64,000 nucleotides of DNA. It comes from Gonocerus acuteangulatus (lineage: Eukaryota; Arthropoda; Insecta; Hemiptera; Coreidae). The stretch spans positions 97,751,710 through 97,815,709 of the forward strand of contig OX328125.1 of the NCBI GenBank assembly GCA_946811695.1, read 5' to 3'. Position 1 is the first letter of the stretch. Every line of letters begins with the position of its first letter. Shown here piece by piece: positions 22,262 through 31,725 of this stretch. The position numbers were made by a program, and so were the translations under genes. Under the pieces are notes generated by a model, which saw only the letters and a program-made list of their open reading frames with translations, was not told where the DNA came from and did not search any database.

Positions 22262-23162
22262 AAAAAAAAAAAAAAGAGTTTAGTTGCCCAACTATATTGG
22301 GTTGCTTATTACACAACATACTAATAAAAAAAATGCAATAATTATAAAAATATATCAAACAAGTAAAATCAATATGTAAATTAAAAACAAACTAATAAAA
22401 CTACGAAAATTGATTCTAAAAATGTAAAATAAAAATAAAATACTTCTAATTACGGGAAACAAAAAAATATAATAAAAAGAATAAATAAATCTAATAAATA
22501 AATTAAAGGACTTCAGCCATATATGTGGTTTTGAATAATGGCCAGGGAATCAACGAGAATAGATTCAGCTATGATTCCTAATTGAATCGTTTATTTCAGA
22601 AACCCGTTAAGTGCACTTTTTTAAATTTTGGGGAAACTAAAAAAAATTCCTAATTTAAAAAATTAACTCCAAGCATTATTTGTTTTTGCAATACCATAAG
22701 AAAAACTTTGATGTTTTCCCCATTCAAAATCTTTACTAATTTTAAAATAAGGAAATTTTTTTAGTTTTCCCAAAATTGAAAAAAAAAAAATTCACTTGAC
22801 TGGTTTCTGAAATAAACGATTCAATTGTTCCTCGCTGATTCCTGTTTCTTTGAGACAAGCTGCCGTCTCCTTCGGGATGGTGCCTCTGGAACCGAACCAT
22901 AATCCCTGCACTCGGTATTCTTTGAGTCCAAATCTCTCGTGTATTTTTTCCACGTGTAGTTCTCGCACTTGTCGTAGATCGCTTGCTTCTCAAGATTTAT
23001 TTTTTCGCCTTGTTTATCATCGTTGTCTATATCGGAGAGTTGGGTCTAATATTAGAGCCGTTTTGGCATTCCGCTTGAAGGCAACGATGTCAGCGTACCT
23101 TGTAGAGCCTTCTTCATCGATGCTAAATACTTCTTCGAAGCAGTCGTAGCCTTTTTCAAATA
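22262..23162 (-). pseudogene. 5'-truncated copy of the R2-type retrotransposon (C-terminus and 3' UTR)
   Basis: Minus-strand translation from 23162 reads GYDCFEEVFSIDEEGSTRYA then DIVAFKRNAKTALILDPTLR, aligning with FQCFEEVYGVDEEGTPRYAD of the full-length element at 24646-28308, i.e. the restriction-like endonuclease. The end of the ORF is recognisable near 22515-22577 as ESILVDSLAIIQNHIYG and stop. The ORF is split by a 245-bp foldback MITE (22581-22825). The 3' UTR shares a CCCAA-TATAG-TTGGG hairpin with the full-length copy and is followed on the sense strand by a run of T (22259-22277). Divergence of about half the residues shows it belongs to a different lineage of the family. Confidence 0.85.
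22581..22825. mobile_element. Foldback MITE (245 bp) inside the truncated R2-type copy
   Basis: The two outermost 24 bp are perfect inverted copies (ATTGAATCGTTTATTTCAGA at 22581 and its complement ending 22825), and pairing continues inward with TTTTGGGGAAACTAAAAAAA against its inverse. It interrupts the endonuclease ORF between the equivalents of residues AAL and AES of the intact element. Confidence 0.8.
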
Positions 23163-23613
23163 AAACAATATTTGGTGTCTTTAAGAGAAACCAAAACGGT
23201 GCGAAACATGTAGGAAAGGCAAATAAATATTGTGCAAGTCCATAGTGTAGTATTTATTGTCCTTTTACCCTTTTCCATAATTTGCAAAAATAAAGAAAAG
23301 AAAACTTGTTAATAATATAGCGGAGTTTTAGAGAATTCTTATTTAGGTTTTTTTTTTTTTTAAACATACCTGACGGTGAACTGTAAACACAGTCTTGCAG
23401 TTAAAATATTATACAATTACATTAGCTATGCTGATTTCGTAGAATGAATGGCTCAGAGGATACTGTTCTTTGTGTTGATCGCCAATGAAGCGGAACACAT
23501 CAAGTAAATAAATAAATAACATACCTGTAACAATACTGATAGCTTCATCGACAGTTTCTCCTACTTCTATTATCGTGTTCACCACATTTTTAACAAGGCC
23601 ATCTGAAAAAATT

Positions 23614-23820
23614 ATTATTATTATTTAAATTTTAACGTCCATTATTATTAACTACGAATTTTGGGATCTATAGGTTACCACCCTTTTCTAGCCAGGATAG
23701 GGCTGATGACTTTTCTTTTTTCTAAAGAAAAGCCACCACCCCATAGTGGGATTCGAACCCACGACCTTGGGTAAGGAGTGTTAATTGCTCACGCCTTGAC
23801 ACTCACGGCCACCGGGTCTC
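23614..23820 (-). repeat. SINE family B in the exon 2 splice acceptor of lipase B
   Basis: Minus-strand copy (GACCCGGTGGCCGTGAGTGT head, GGTTCGAATCCC B box). It is flanked by an 11-bp duplication CTGAAAAAATT at 23603-23613 and 23821-23831. On the gene strand this is AATTTTTTCAG, i.e. the polypyrimidine tract and AG of the exon 2 acceptor, which the insertion has therefore duplicated. Confidence 0.9.
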
Positions 23821-24021
23821 CTGAAAAAATTGTTCATAAAATTTTGTGATCAATGATGGTTTTCTTTCTTAGTAAAATCAAAAGAAGAACAATGCAGGAC
23901 CAAACAGAAAAGCCGTTGGCCATGAAGGAGTCAATTGGGAATATGGGACACCCCCTTCTCTGCAAGGAGTCCTTACCACCCTACAGAAAATGGCAAAAAC
24001 AAGGCATAACAGATGTAGACT

Positions 24022-24258
24022 GTAGATAAGCCCAGGAGCTCAATTCCGCATGCGCGAACCTCGGCGGAAATGTTTCCCCGCGAGCCCGCCATTTGCATTA
24101 CTATTTAAATGAAGAACACGCTACGTGAAACTCAATAAAAACTGATTATCTCTCGATTAAGACTAAGGAAGGCTTTGAGAGGTCAGGCAAGGGAGATAGA
24201 GTTTAATATTTATCAATACTTAGCCAAATCTAAGGCTGACAACATATTTTTTTTTTTT
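24022..24258. other. Unidentified insertion in lipase B intron 1
   Basis: Alignment of B with A shows common intron sequence up to about 24010 and again from about 24582. This stretch is in neither A nor C. It includes a CpG-containing piece (GCATGCGCGAACCTCGG) and ends in a run of T. No ORF or inverted ends found. Confidence 0.35.
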
Positions 24259-24270
24259 AATCACTAAACG

Positions 24271-24509
24271 TTGGCTCCTTCCAAAAGTGTTATTATTTTT
24301 AATATTATTGTGTTATTATTATTTCCTATTCATTGTTTTTGTTTGTTTTGTTTTTTATGTACTTTTTCTTTCTTTTTTATTTATTTGCTTATTTGTTTTT
24401 TATTTATTTTGTATTTCAACTCAATTTCTGTATATAATCATTATTTTTATCTGAGAGCAAACTTAACTAATGTACTCTCCAAATGTACAGATGTTAAATA
24501 AACGTATTA

Positions 24510-24569
<60 letters not shown>
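24271..24569 (+). mobile_element. 5'-truncated LINE 3' UTR with poly(A) and target duplication
   Basis: A T-rich segment ending GTTAAATAAACGTATTACT (AATAAA-type signal) and a poly(A) tail of about 55. A perfect 12-bp duplication AATCACTAAACG flanks it (24259-24270 and 24570-24581). This is the classic product of target-primed reverse transcription with severe 5' truncation. Family unknown because no coding part remains. Confidence 0.85.
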
Positions 24570-24574
<5 letters not shown>

Positions 24575-24645
24575 CTAAACGGGCTATAGAAGAAAGAAGA
24601 ACCGAACAATCTGATGAAATCTCAGAGAGAGAGAAAACTTTATTA

Positions 24646-27600
24646 AAAAAAAATGAAATAAAATGGGCTGCCCAATTACATTGGGTTGCTAGGTACACAG
24701 CGTGCTTATCATCCATTCGGAAATAGGGTAAATTTATAGGCTGAAGATGTAAGATATTCAAAATAAGGAATAGTGATTAAACAAGATGAAGACGAAAGAA
24801 GGAGATAGTGAAAGAAGAGAACGAATTGGAGGAATTGAAAATATAGTCTAAAGTATGTAAAGAAATAGTGTGAATGGATGATAAGCACTCAGTGGCCGTA
24901 AATATGATTGGCGATTATGCCGAGTGTGTCCACTAGAATGGACTCAGCTAACGCTGCCAGCTGGTCTGTGTTTAGTCCTAGTTCTTGAAGGAAGATGGCC
25001 GTGTTCTTCGGGATAGTTCCTCTAGATCCGAACCATAGTCCCTTTACTATATACTGGCGCTTCCCGAATTCCTCTTGGAACTTCTCTTGATAGTATGCCG
25101 AGCATTTTGTGTATATTTTTTTCTTTTCGGCATCTATTTTTTCTTCTTCCTTGATATCATTATTTTCGAAGCGTATTGTGGGATCGAGGATATACGCTAT
25201 TTTCTCATTTTTAGGGAACGCTATGATGTCGGCATACCTTGGAGTACCTTCTTCGTCAACACCATACACCTCTTCGAAGCATTGAAATCCGTTGTCTGAA
25301 AGGTGGCTTATTATTTTATGCTTCACGTTGTGGTGCCTCCGGGTGACGAGGAGCATGCTATTAGGACAACTACCAAGCACATGGGCTGTTGTTTCGGTCT
25401 CCCTGCCGCATTTGCGACAGAGGGTTCCTAAATCAGCTGCTCCTGCCACACCGGGAACACCACGCAGTGGCGCATAGTTAACATTTAGCTTCAATGCGTT
25501 CGTCCATTCAGAACTAGAGAGGATTTTTTTCTCGCAGACGAATCTATTGGCGTTGGGAAACTCCTTAAAGTGCACAACTCCTATCCCTTGCCATTTCGAC
25601 ATTGCCCACTCGTCAAATGACTTTTCCCGTAGCATCCTTCTAATTTTCTTTGTGCTGTGGTCTACTCCGAGGTCTTGGATTCTTATTTTTAGTCTTTTAC
25701 AGCATTCTGTCGATTCGCTTTCATAATTAAAAGAAGGTTCGAATAATTGATCGGACACTTTTTGGAGCTTCTGTGCAATCGAAAAATGCTGTAATGGAGC
25801 TTCCCATTCGCTTCTCATTAAACCAAGCCCTCTGTATCTACGGGGAGCGTATAACATGGCACTACACGTGTTGGCAGGGAGGCCTAACATTGCTTTAACG
25901 GTTCTGCGTATAATAGTGTCTACTCCTTCCAAAAACGAGGGACGCAATTTAAGTAACGGAGCCGTTTGTAACGGATACACTAGGGCTGGAAATATATATT
26001 GGTTGACAATATTTAGTTTCTGATCTGCCCTCAGTAAGTTGGACATGGCTAACTTGTTTAAGTTCTCGTTAAGCTGTTGCAAGGAATTGTCGTTGATTAT
26101 TTGCTCGTTAGAGAAAGTGCATCCTAGGTATTTGATATTTTCTCCCTCGCCGATGGATTTTATTTTGTCACCGTTCTCGAGACATAATTTTCTTCTCCTG
26201 AGGATGCCTTTTTCTATGACAACAGCTGTGCTTTTTTGTGGGTTTAGGGACAGGCCGATTTCGTTGAGCATTCTTGTTATAATGTTTATAACTCGTTCAG
26301 CTGCCGCCACACTGCATGCTGTTACGGCTTGATCATCGGCGAATCCAGTTAAAACAACATTGTCAGCATTGTCGTGCAATTTAAAGCCAAATTCGTTGGC
26401 AAAGCTTGGATCGCAAACTTCGCGGTACAAATAGTCGATAGCCAATATAAAGAGGGTTGGCGATAAAGGACCTCCCTGAGGCACACCCCGCTTTACATCA
26501 ATGTACTCCGTTTGTTTTGCCTGCGAGATAACCTTTATTTTATTGTTGCAAAGTAATGCTGATATTGCTCTATTTAAGTCAGGCGATATGCTCCTAGCCT
26601 CTAACGTCTTTTTAATGTGTGCGTGACCGATATTGTCGAAAGCACCTGTTACGTCCAAGAAACAGAGAACGCTGTCATCTTTCCTATCCTTGGATGCTTT
26701 TAAAATAGCTTCCATGATACGTGTGTTGACATGGCAACCTGGTAACCCTTTTATGAATCCTCTTTGGCATCTATGAAAATTAACTTGTTGCCTCAATTCA
26801 TAATCAAACATTTTCTCGATGAGCCGCCGTATGATGGAGTAGACTGTTATTGGCCTCCAAGAAGAAATTTCGTTGACAGGGCCCTTGCCTTTATAGATCA
26901 ACACTGTGCGTCCTTTCCTAAGTGCTTCGGGGACGTAGGCTGTCAATAAGATCAAATCGGCAATGTCTTTTATGATGTGGGCAATGTCAAGTTTTTTGAC
27001 AGTTCTTATCAGAACTCCGTCTAGACCTGGAGATGTGTCAAGAGAAGTGGCTTTTATCATTTTGTGGACTAATTTTAGGTCGATTTTTGTTATATTCGGA
27101 CTTGAGACGCCAATGTCGTAATTGTCTCTAGTAACAGAATTTTCTAGTTCGAAGAGTGATTTGAAATGATCCTGGATCCTCTCGGTCTTTATTTGACATT
27201 GCTTGGGACTGTCGGCGTTCATTATATCCATTACAACTTTCTTGCGTCGGTTGTAATAGTTATATTGAGCGACTTCGTAATTGTACTGCTCACTTCGCTT
27301 TGCCCTTGCAGCTTTGTTGGATCTTTGAGGATTGGAAGATTCACTCGATCCTTTGCCTGTCTTCTCTCCGCCTTTCTTCTTTCGCATTTTAAAATATCGA
27401 ATGGCCGGATGTTTTGGACCTGGGAGGCTATTGTTTGATTCCTTCAAGAAGAGTAAGAACTTTTCCGTTAAATCATCAAACTTTCGTGGTTCGAAGTTAA
27501 TATCTTTCTTTAGAAGTTTAAATTCTTTAGTCAATTTATCGCGTTCTGTTTTTACTTTTTTAACAATGTATGTATTTTCGGACTCAGGATTACGTATTTC

Positions 27601-28308
27601 CTCGGGTATTTTTAAAATTGAAGCGATTTTGGCCTCATTTGCTTGTTTGTAGTGCTTCTTTGAGATATGGGTCCGAAGACCTCTTTCACCTGAGAATGAT
27701 TGGCTACAAATCTCGCAAATGGTTTTAGACGGGTCGATATTTGAACTAATTTCGAGATGCTTCTTGCCTCGAGACAAATCTTTTTCCATTAGAAGTTTAG
27801 ATAATTCTTTTTCAACCCCGATTTTAGGTTATATATTGTTTGTCACTGACTGCCATGTCGATTGAAGGTGTTAATTAATAATTTCGTCGCGTGCTGAAGT
27901 CGTCCCATTGTTTCTACTTATTGCCTCATGATATTAATGTATTTTTAATGTCATTTTAATGACTTAATGAGGTTAAAATATAATTTTATCAATTAGCTTA
28001 TACAGCCTAGGTCGTTGAGCTAATTGGAAGACGATATTTTGAGCGGTGAGTTACCAGGAATGTTGATACTTTTATGTTGTTTTAATAATATCTTACTTTA
28101 AATGAGCCTCAGTTCTCTTGATAGTACCAGGAAATATTCTTGGGATTAGTTCATTAAATCTTCTTCTTCCATTGAGATTTTAGGTTACTTTCTTGGAATT
28201 GCAAGCATCATTTCTTTGTAACAGGGAAGATTAATGTAGGTTTTACTTAAAATAACGGAACGATTTTTTTTCCTGGTAATTTCATCACAACACACATGAT
28301 ATATATAA
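24646..28308 (-). mobile_element. Full-length R2-type (RLE) non-LTR retrotransposon in lipase B intron 1
   Basis: About 3.66 kb: 5' UTR of about 520 bp, one intact ORF, 3' UTR of 243 bp. Boundaries are supported by a near-perfect duplication, AGAAAACTTTATTA at 24632-24645 and AGAAAGTTTATTA at 28310-28322, and by the uninterrupted homologous intron in lipase A (GAAAATTTATCACTACTGCT near 988). The 3' UTR has a CCCAATGTAATTGGG hairpin and, on the sense strand, ends in TTTCATTTTTTTTT rather than in poly(A). The insertion is in a protein-gene intron, not in 28S rDNA where canonical R2 resides. Confidence 0.85.
24889..27789 (-). CDS. R2-type retrotransposon polyprotein (zinc finger, RT, restriction-like endonuclease)
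   Basis: 966 residues, uninterrupted. Domains in order: a single C2H2 zinc finger near the N-terminus (Cys25, Cys28, His41, His46); basic linker; reverse transcriptase about 240-560 with FLDVTGAFDNI (first catalytic Asp, 379), RGVPQGGPLSP and GFADDQAV (catalytic Asp pair about 485); thumb/linker; a CCHC motif CRKCGRETETTAHVLGSC typical of this class; and a PD-(D/E)xK-type endonuclease with RYADIIAFPKNEKIAYILDP about residue 860-880. This order (N-terminal finger, RT, CCHC, RLE) defines the R2-like group and separates it from APE-type LINEs. Product copies its RNA at a nicked target site. The ATG at 27789 is chosen because it is the first of the open frame and leaves room for the finger. Exact clade (R2 proper, R8/R9, Hero and so on) cannot be settled by eye. 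Confidence 0.92.
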   Translation of the reverse strand: MEKDLSRGKKHLEISSNIDPSKTICEICSQSFSGERGLRTHISKKHYKQANEAKIASILKIPEEIRNPESENTYIVKKVKTERDKLTKEFKLLKKDINFEPRKFDDLTEKFLLFLKESNNSLPGPKHPAIRYFKMRKKKGGEKTGKGSSESSNPQRSNKAARAKRSEQYNYEVAQYNYYNRRKKVVMDIMNADSPKQCQIKTERIQDHFKSLFELENSVTRDNYDIGVSSPNITKIDLKLVHKMIKATSLDTSPGLDGVLIRTVKKLDIAHIIKDIADLILLTAYVPEALRKGRTVLIYKGKGPVNEISSWRPITVYSIIRRLIEKMFDYELRQQVNFHRCQRGFIKGLPGCHVNTRIMEAILKASKDRKDDSVLCFLDVTGAFDNIGHAHIKKTLEARSISPDLNRAISALLCNNKIKVISQAKQTEYIDVKRGVPQGGPLSPTLFILAIDYLYREVCDPSFANEFGFKLHDNADNVVLTGFADDQAVTACSVAAAERVINIITRMLNEIGLSLNPQKSTAVVIEKGILRRRKLCLENGDKIKSIGEGENIKYLGCTFSNEQIINDNSLQQLNENLNKLAMSNLLRADQKLNIVNQYIFPALVYPLQTAPLLKLRPSFLEGVDTIIRRTVKAMLGLPANTCSAMLYAPRRYRGLGLMRSEWEAPLQHFSIAQKLQKVSDQLFEPSFNYESESTECCKRLKIRIQDLGVDHSTKKIRRMLREKSFDEWAMSKWQGIGVVHFKEFPNANRFVCEKKILSSSEWTNALKLNVNYAPLRGVPGVAGAADLGTLCRKCGRETETTAHVLGSCPNSMLLVTRRHHNVKHKIISHLSDNGFQCFEEVYGVDEEGTPRYADIIAFPKNEKIAYILDPTIRFENNDIKEEEKIDAEKKKIYTKCSAYYQEKFQEEFGKRQYIVKGLWFGSRGTIPKNTAIFLQELGLNTDQLAALAESILVDTLGIIANHIYGH

Positions 28309-28627
28309 AGAAAGTTTATTACCACCGCTAGCGACAAAAGCCAAACGAACATAGACATTAAAATAATTAATTTGAAAATAATTTTTTGTTTATTAATCAT
28401 TTCAGAAATGAAAATTTTAGATCTAAATATAAGAAGATTATTACCAGTTATGGCTGGAATAATTATTAGCGCAATTTCAAGTACTTTCCAATGCAGCTTC
28501 ATCCTCCAGGCTGAAAAACAAATTTGTTTTCGAAATTTAATTCAAAAATAAAAATAGCTTGAGGGCTACAATAAAACTACTGTCAGGAAAGCTAGAGGTT
28601 ATTTCTTTCCACTTCATATCGTGTTTC

Positions 28628-28818
28628 CCAAAATTTTGATTGCATCGGCAAAAATGTGTCATAAAAACCATAATAATAAATAAAATAAGATCACTTAGTT
28701 CAGAAAAAAATATTTTTTTTTGGTCTAATAGCGTCTTAATTCACTAACTATTCAAAGATTGTTGGTATTCCCCCCCCCCCAAAAACTTCCAGCTCCCCCC
28801 CGGAAAATAAATATGTCC
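28628..28818. mobile_element. MITE-A copy 4
   Basis: Inverted relative to copy 1: AAAATGTGTCATAAAAACC, AATAAGATCACTTAGTTCAG, then a run of ten C. Terminal GGGCGTATATA repeats are eroded. It interrupts the intron upstream of lipase B exon 1, and lipase homology is lost beyond it. Confidence 0.65.
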
Positions 28819-28819
28819 G

Positions 28820-29240
28820 CGATGCGATTATTTTACGAAAAACGACTTGATTCGTCGAACATTTTGTGCAAGCTAGTAACTGAACATTACCAATGAGATG
28901 CACCGACTATCTCCTGTGAAACTGTTAAATTTATTCGCTGGTAGCGCAAATGTTAATAAAAAGGGTTACGTCGAGAACAATTATCGGTATCACATTTGTT
29001 GTTGATATATTCGACTCAGCGCTCAAAAATACATTTGGAATTATACATCTCTCCACCGATTGAGTAAAATATGAATTTTTTTAATTTAATAACTGAATTT
29101 TTTATGTTTTTCTTAATATAAAACACGTTTATCTTCCAAAATAATTATTCTATCAAATCGGGAGTCGAATTATTCTAATCGAACTGTGCGCCGCTCCAAT
29201 GGTGCCCAGTGGCGGGCCGGATTTTGGGGAAAAACCTGCA

Positions 29241-29304
<64 letters not shown>

Positions 29305-30183
29305 CACACATACATATTGTATTTGACTATACATATTTTTATTTATTTTTTTTTTTTATTAATGTGCTTCGACTCCTAGGTTCATTTGACTATATTAAAA
29401 ATTATTTTCAAACGCCTATATTTTATTTCGCAATGTAATAATAAGCAATTAATATTAGTAAACATTTATTTAGTTAATTTTTTTTGATTTTATAGTTTAA
29501 AATAACTCACTATTTCAATTATTGTGGTACTGATGTATTAGATCTATTTCAATTATTATTATTTGAAATTAATTTACTTGCCATCGGCTATTCATTAATA
29601 ATGTATTAATTCGTAGAATAAACGTTTATTTTGGACAATTTTTTGGCTATACTCTTAGCCAAATCTTTGCAAAAATAAATTAAAGTGCCCTGCTTACCTT
29701 GTTTAATGGGTTGCAAAAGTATAGAACGCCACCAAATCAATTTCGAAATTGAGTAATTTTTTCCATAATAAGTATTATTTGACTCACCTAATACTGCTTT
29801 TATATATTCCACTGAACCGTATCCAGTAAGGTGGATTATGTACGTGACAAATAATGTCAATTACAGCATTAACATATTTGTAATAGACCAAGCTATTTCC
29901 ATCTCACTAACAGTAGTCGAACAAATCTTCATGACTCAATAATTCATGTAATAGAGGAAATGACTTTAGCTTTTCCTTCTGCTAGAAGAATTAACTTGTC
30001 TTGCTTACTCTGATATAAAGTCTGGTGCGTAATGGCAAGGCAAACGACTGTAAAACGGAAGGATCTAGAATCAACTGCCAAATTAATCATGAAGGGTTAA
30101 TATTTAAAAACATAAAGATTTACGAATTCAGTGCCTTTTTGAAATCTGGAGCTTTGTAGCTGTAAAGTTAATTTTCTTTGAGA
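28820..30183. other. Gene-free stretch upstream of lipase B
   Basis: AT-rich, with a (TA)n tract at 29241-29300 and the duplicated segment at 29807-29960. An 84-codon frame on the minus strand (29860-29606) covers the duplicated segment but its paralogue at 7675 is not open, so it is not called as a gene. No TATA/TCAGT block like those of lipases A and C is seen. Confidence 0.5.
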
Positions 30184-30731
30184 CCTTACAGTCCTGTCAA
30201 CGAACAGTTATAGATGGAAATTTTTGGAACACAATTTTTGACTTCGTAACTTTGTTTGGGCTGGATAGGAGGTGAACATATCAAAAGTCCTCGCCCCTAG
30301 CCTTTAAGCCGGGGAGAGGGGGGTTTAGAAGGTCCCATTTTCGGGTTTTCACTTATATCTCGGAAACCCTGCGTCCTAGCGACATGACTATTCTATAACA
30401 TTTAAAATCTCAAAATGACAGGCATTCACGAGCGGATATTTCGAAAACTAAAGATATCTCGAAATACTTTATAGAATAGAACTTGTAGGAAATTTAATAC
30501 GCTTTCATTTGTTATAGAATGGTCATGTCGCTAGGACGAAGGGTTTCCGAGATATTAGTGAAAACCCGAAAAATGGGACCTTCTAAACCCCCCCTACCCC
30601 CCGGCTCAAAGGCAACAGTGGAGGACTTTTGATATGTTGACCACCTACCTAGCAGCGAAACATAGTTATGAATTTAAAAATTGTGTTCCAAACATTTCCA
30701 CCTATAACTCTTAGTTTCCTGGGCTGTTAGT
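30184..30731. mobile_element. Foldback element, copy 1
   Basis: Long imperfect inverted arms: left GTTATAGATGGAAATTTTTG, then ACATATCAAAAGTCCTC and GGTTTAGAAGGTCCCATTTT; right arm is the inverse down to CTGTTAG at 30731. Outer ends CAGTCCTGTCAACGAA and TTTCCTGGGCTGTTAG correspond. The centre carries GATATTTCGAAAACTAAAGA. No ORF. Confidence 0.75.
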
Positions 30732-30936
30732 CGCTACATTTCAGATTTCACGATTAACACTGAAATTATTTTTACATTTGAAGGAAAATACATAAAATAG
30801 CAAAGTAATATATATTATTGAAGGGAATGAAATACTCTACATCCCTATAACCATTATTTATTATTTTGGTACATCGCTTAAGAATTAACCGGTCAAAACG
30901 GGGAAAAATTATGCGGCAAAAGTGTTTTTCCCCAAA

Positions 30937-31301
30937 ATGACAGACTTTCACGAGCGGATATTTCGAAAACTAAAGATATCTCGAAATACTTTATAGAATA
31001 GAACTTGTAGGAAATTTAATACGCTTTCATTTGTTATAGAATGGTCATGTCGCTAGGACGAAGGGTTTCCGAGATATTAGTGAAAACCCGAAAAATGGGA
31101 CCTTCTAAACCCCCCCCTACCCCCCGGCTCAAAGGCAACAGTGGAGGACTTTTGATATGTTCACCAGAAGGAGGTGAACATATATATCAGATATATATGT
31201 TCACCTCCTATCCAGCCTAAACAAAGTTGCGAAGTCAAAAATTGTGTTCCAAAAATTTCCATCTATAGCTGTTTTTAAGCATTCGTTGCCTGGACTGTTA
31301 G
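30937..31301. mobile_element. Foldback element, copy 2 (right half)
   Basis: Nearly identical to 30412-30731 of copy 1 from ACGAGCGGATATTTCGAAAA to the end at GGACTGTTAG. It contains an extra perfect palindrome GGAGGTGAACATATATATC / GATATATATGTTCACCTCC at about 31171-31212, which suggests a rearranged junction of two arms. Confidence 0.75.
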
Positions 31302-31580
31302 AACGAGGAGCAGGTAAACGGATGTCACCTAGAATATTGTTATGACATTGCTGCTCTTGGCCAGATAAACTGAGGAGAATTCGCTCCTTTTCAGTTCATA
31401 TCCTCAGAATTATCATTCAATATTAACATTGAGTTAGTAGAGTGGAAGAAGTGTTATCTATCTTTAAATGCTAAAAAAGTGTAGGTCTGAAATCGGCCAT
31501 GCCAGTGTGACAATAGTACCAGTAGTGACGCGCGAAAATTGGAATCTGAATATGATGGTAAACAAACAATGAATTTAAAC

Positions 31581-31583
<3 letters not shown>

Positions 31584-31638
<55 letters not shown>

Positions 31639-31659
31639 TATTCTTGTTGATTTATATTT

Positions 31660-31722
<63 letters not shown>
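31584..31722. repeat. Paired (TA)n microsatellites
   Basis: Two TA tracts separated by a short TTCTTGTTGATTTATATTTA spacer. Sequences on either side (GCCATGCCAGTGTGACA near 31497 and TGTCACACTGGCATGGC near 31815) are inverted copies, so the tracts form the middle of a roughly 340-bp palindromic element. Confidence 0.8.

Positions 31723-31725
<3 letters not shown>

Larger units (their letters stand above)
8925..28502 (-). pseudogene. Lipase B, transposon-disrupted pancreatic-type lipase pseudogene
   Basis: Paralogue of lipase C with recognisable exons: 1 (28502-28445, MKLHWKVLEIALIIIPAITG), 2 (23602-23525), 3 (18885-18756, ICYRRVGCLPLGYPWS), 4 (16203-16033, RPATVIITHGFDSSGS), 5 (10763-10660, VDANIFILDWGKGASF) and 8 (9034 to about 8930, TVDFYCNGGAMQPGC). 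Exons 6 and 7, which in C carry GHSLG (nucleophile Ser) and LDPAQP (catalytic Asp), are absent; that interval holds a retrotransposon fragment. Exons 9-11, with the catalytic His, are replaced by a Copia gag fragment. Exon 4 has a 5-nt net length change at its 5' end and an in-frame TAG after TGG. No TATA/TCAGT promoter block like those of A and C is found upstream of exon 1. Exons 1, 2, 3 and 5 keep their frames and splice sites, so inactivation looks recent or stepwise. No functional enzyme can be made. Confidence 0.85.

Noticed and set aside
25075..27652. Plus-strand ORFs opposite the R2-type element
   Set aside because: Antisense shadows of the 966-codon ORF.
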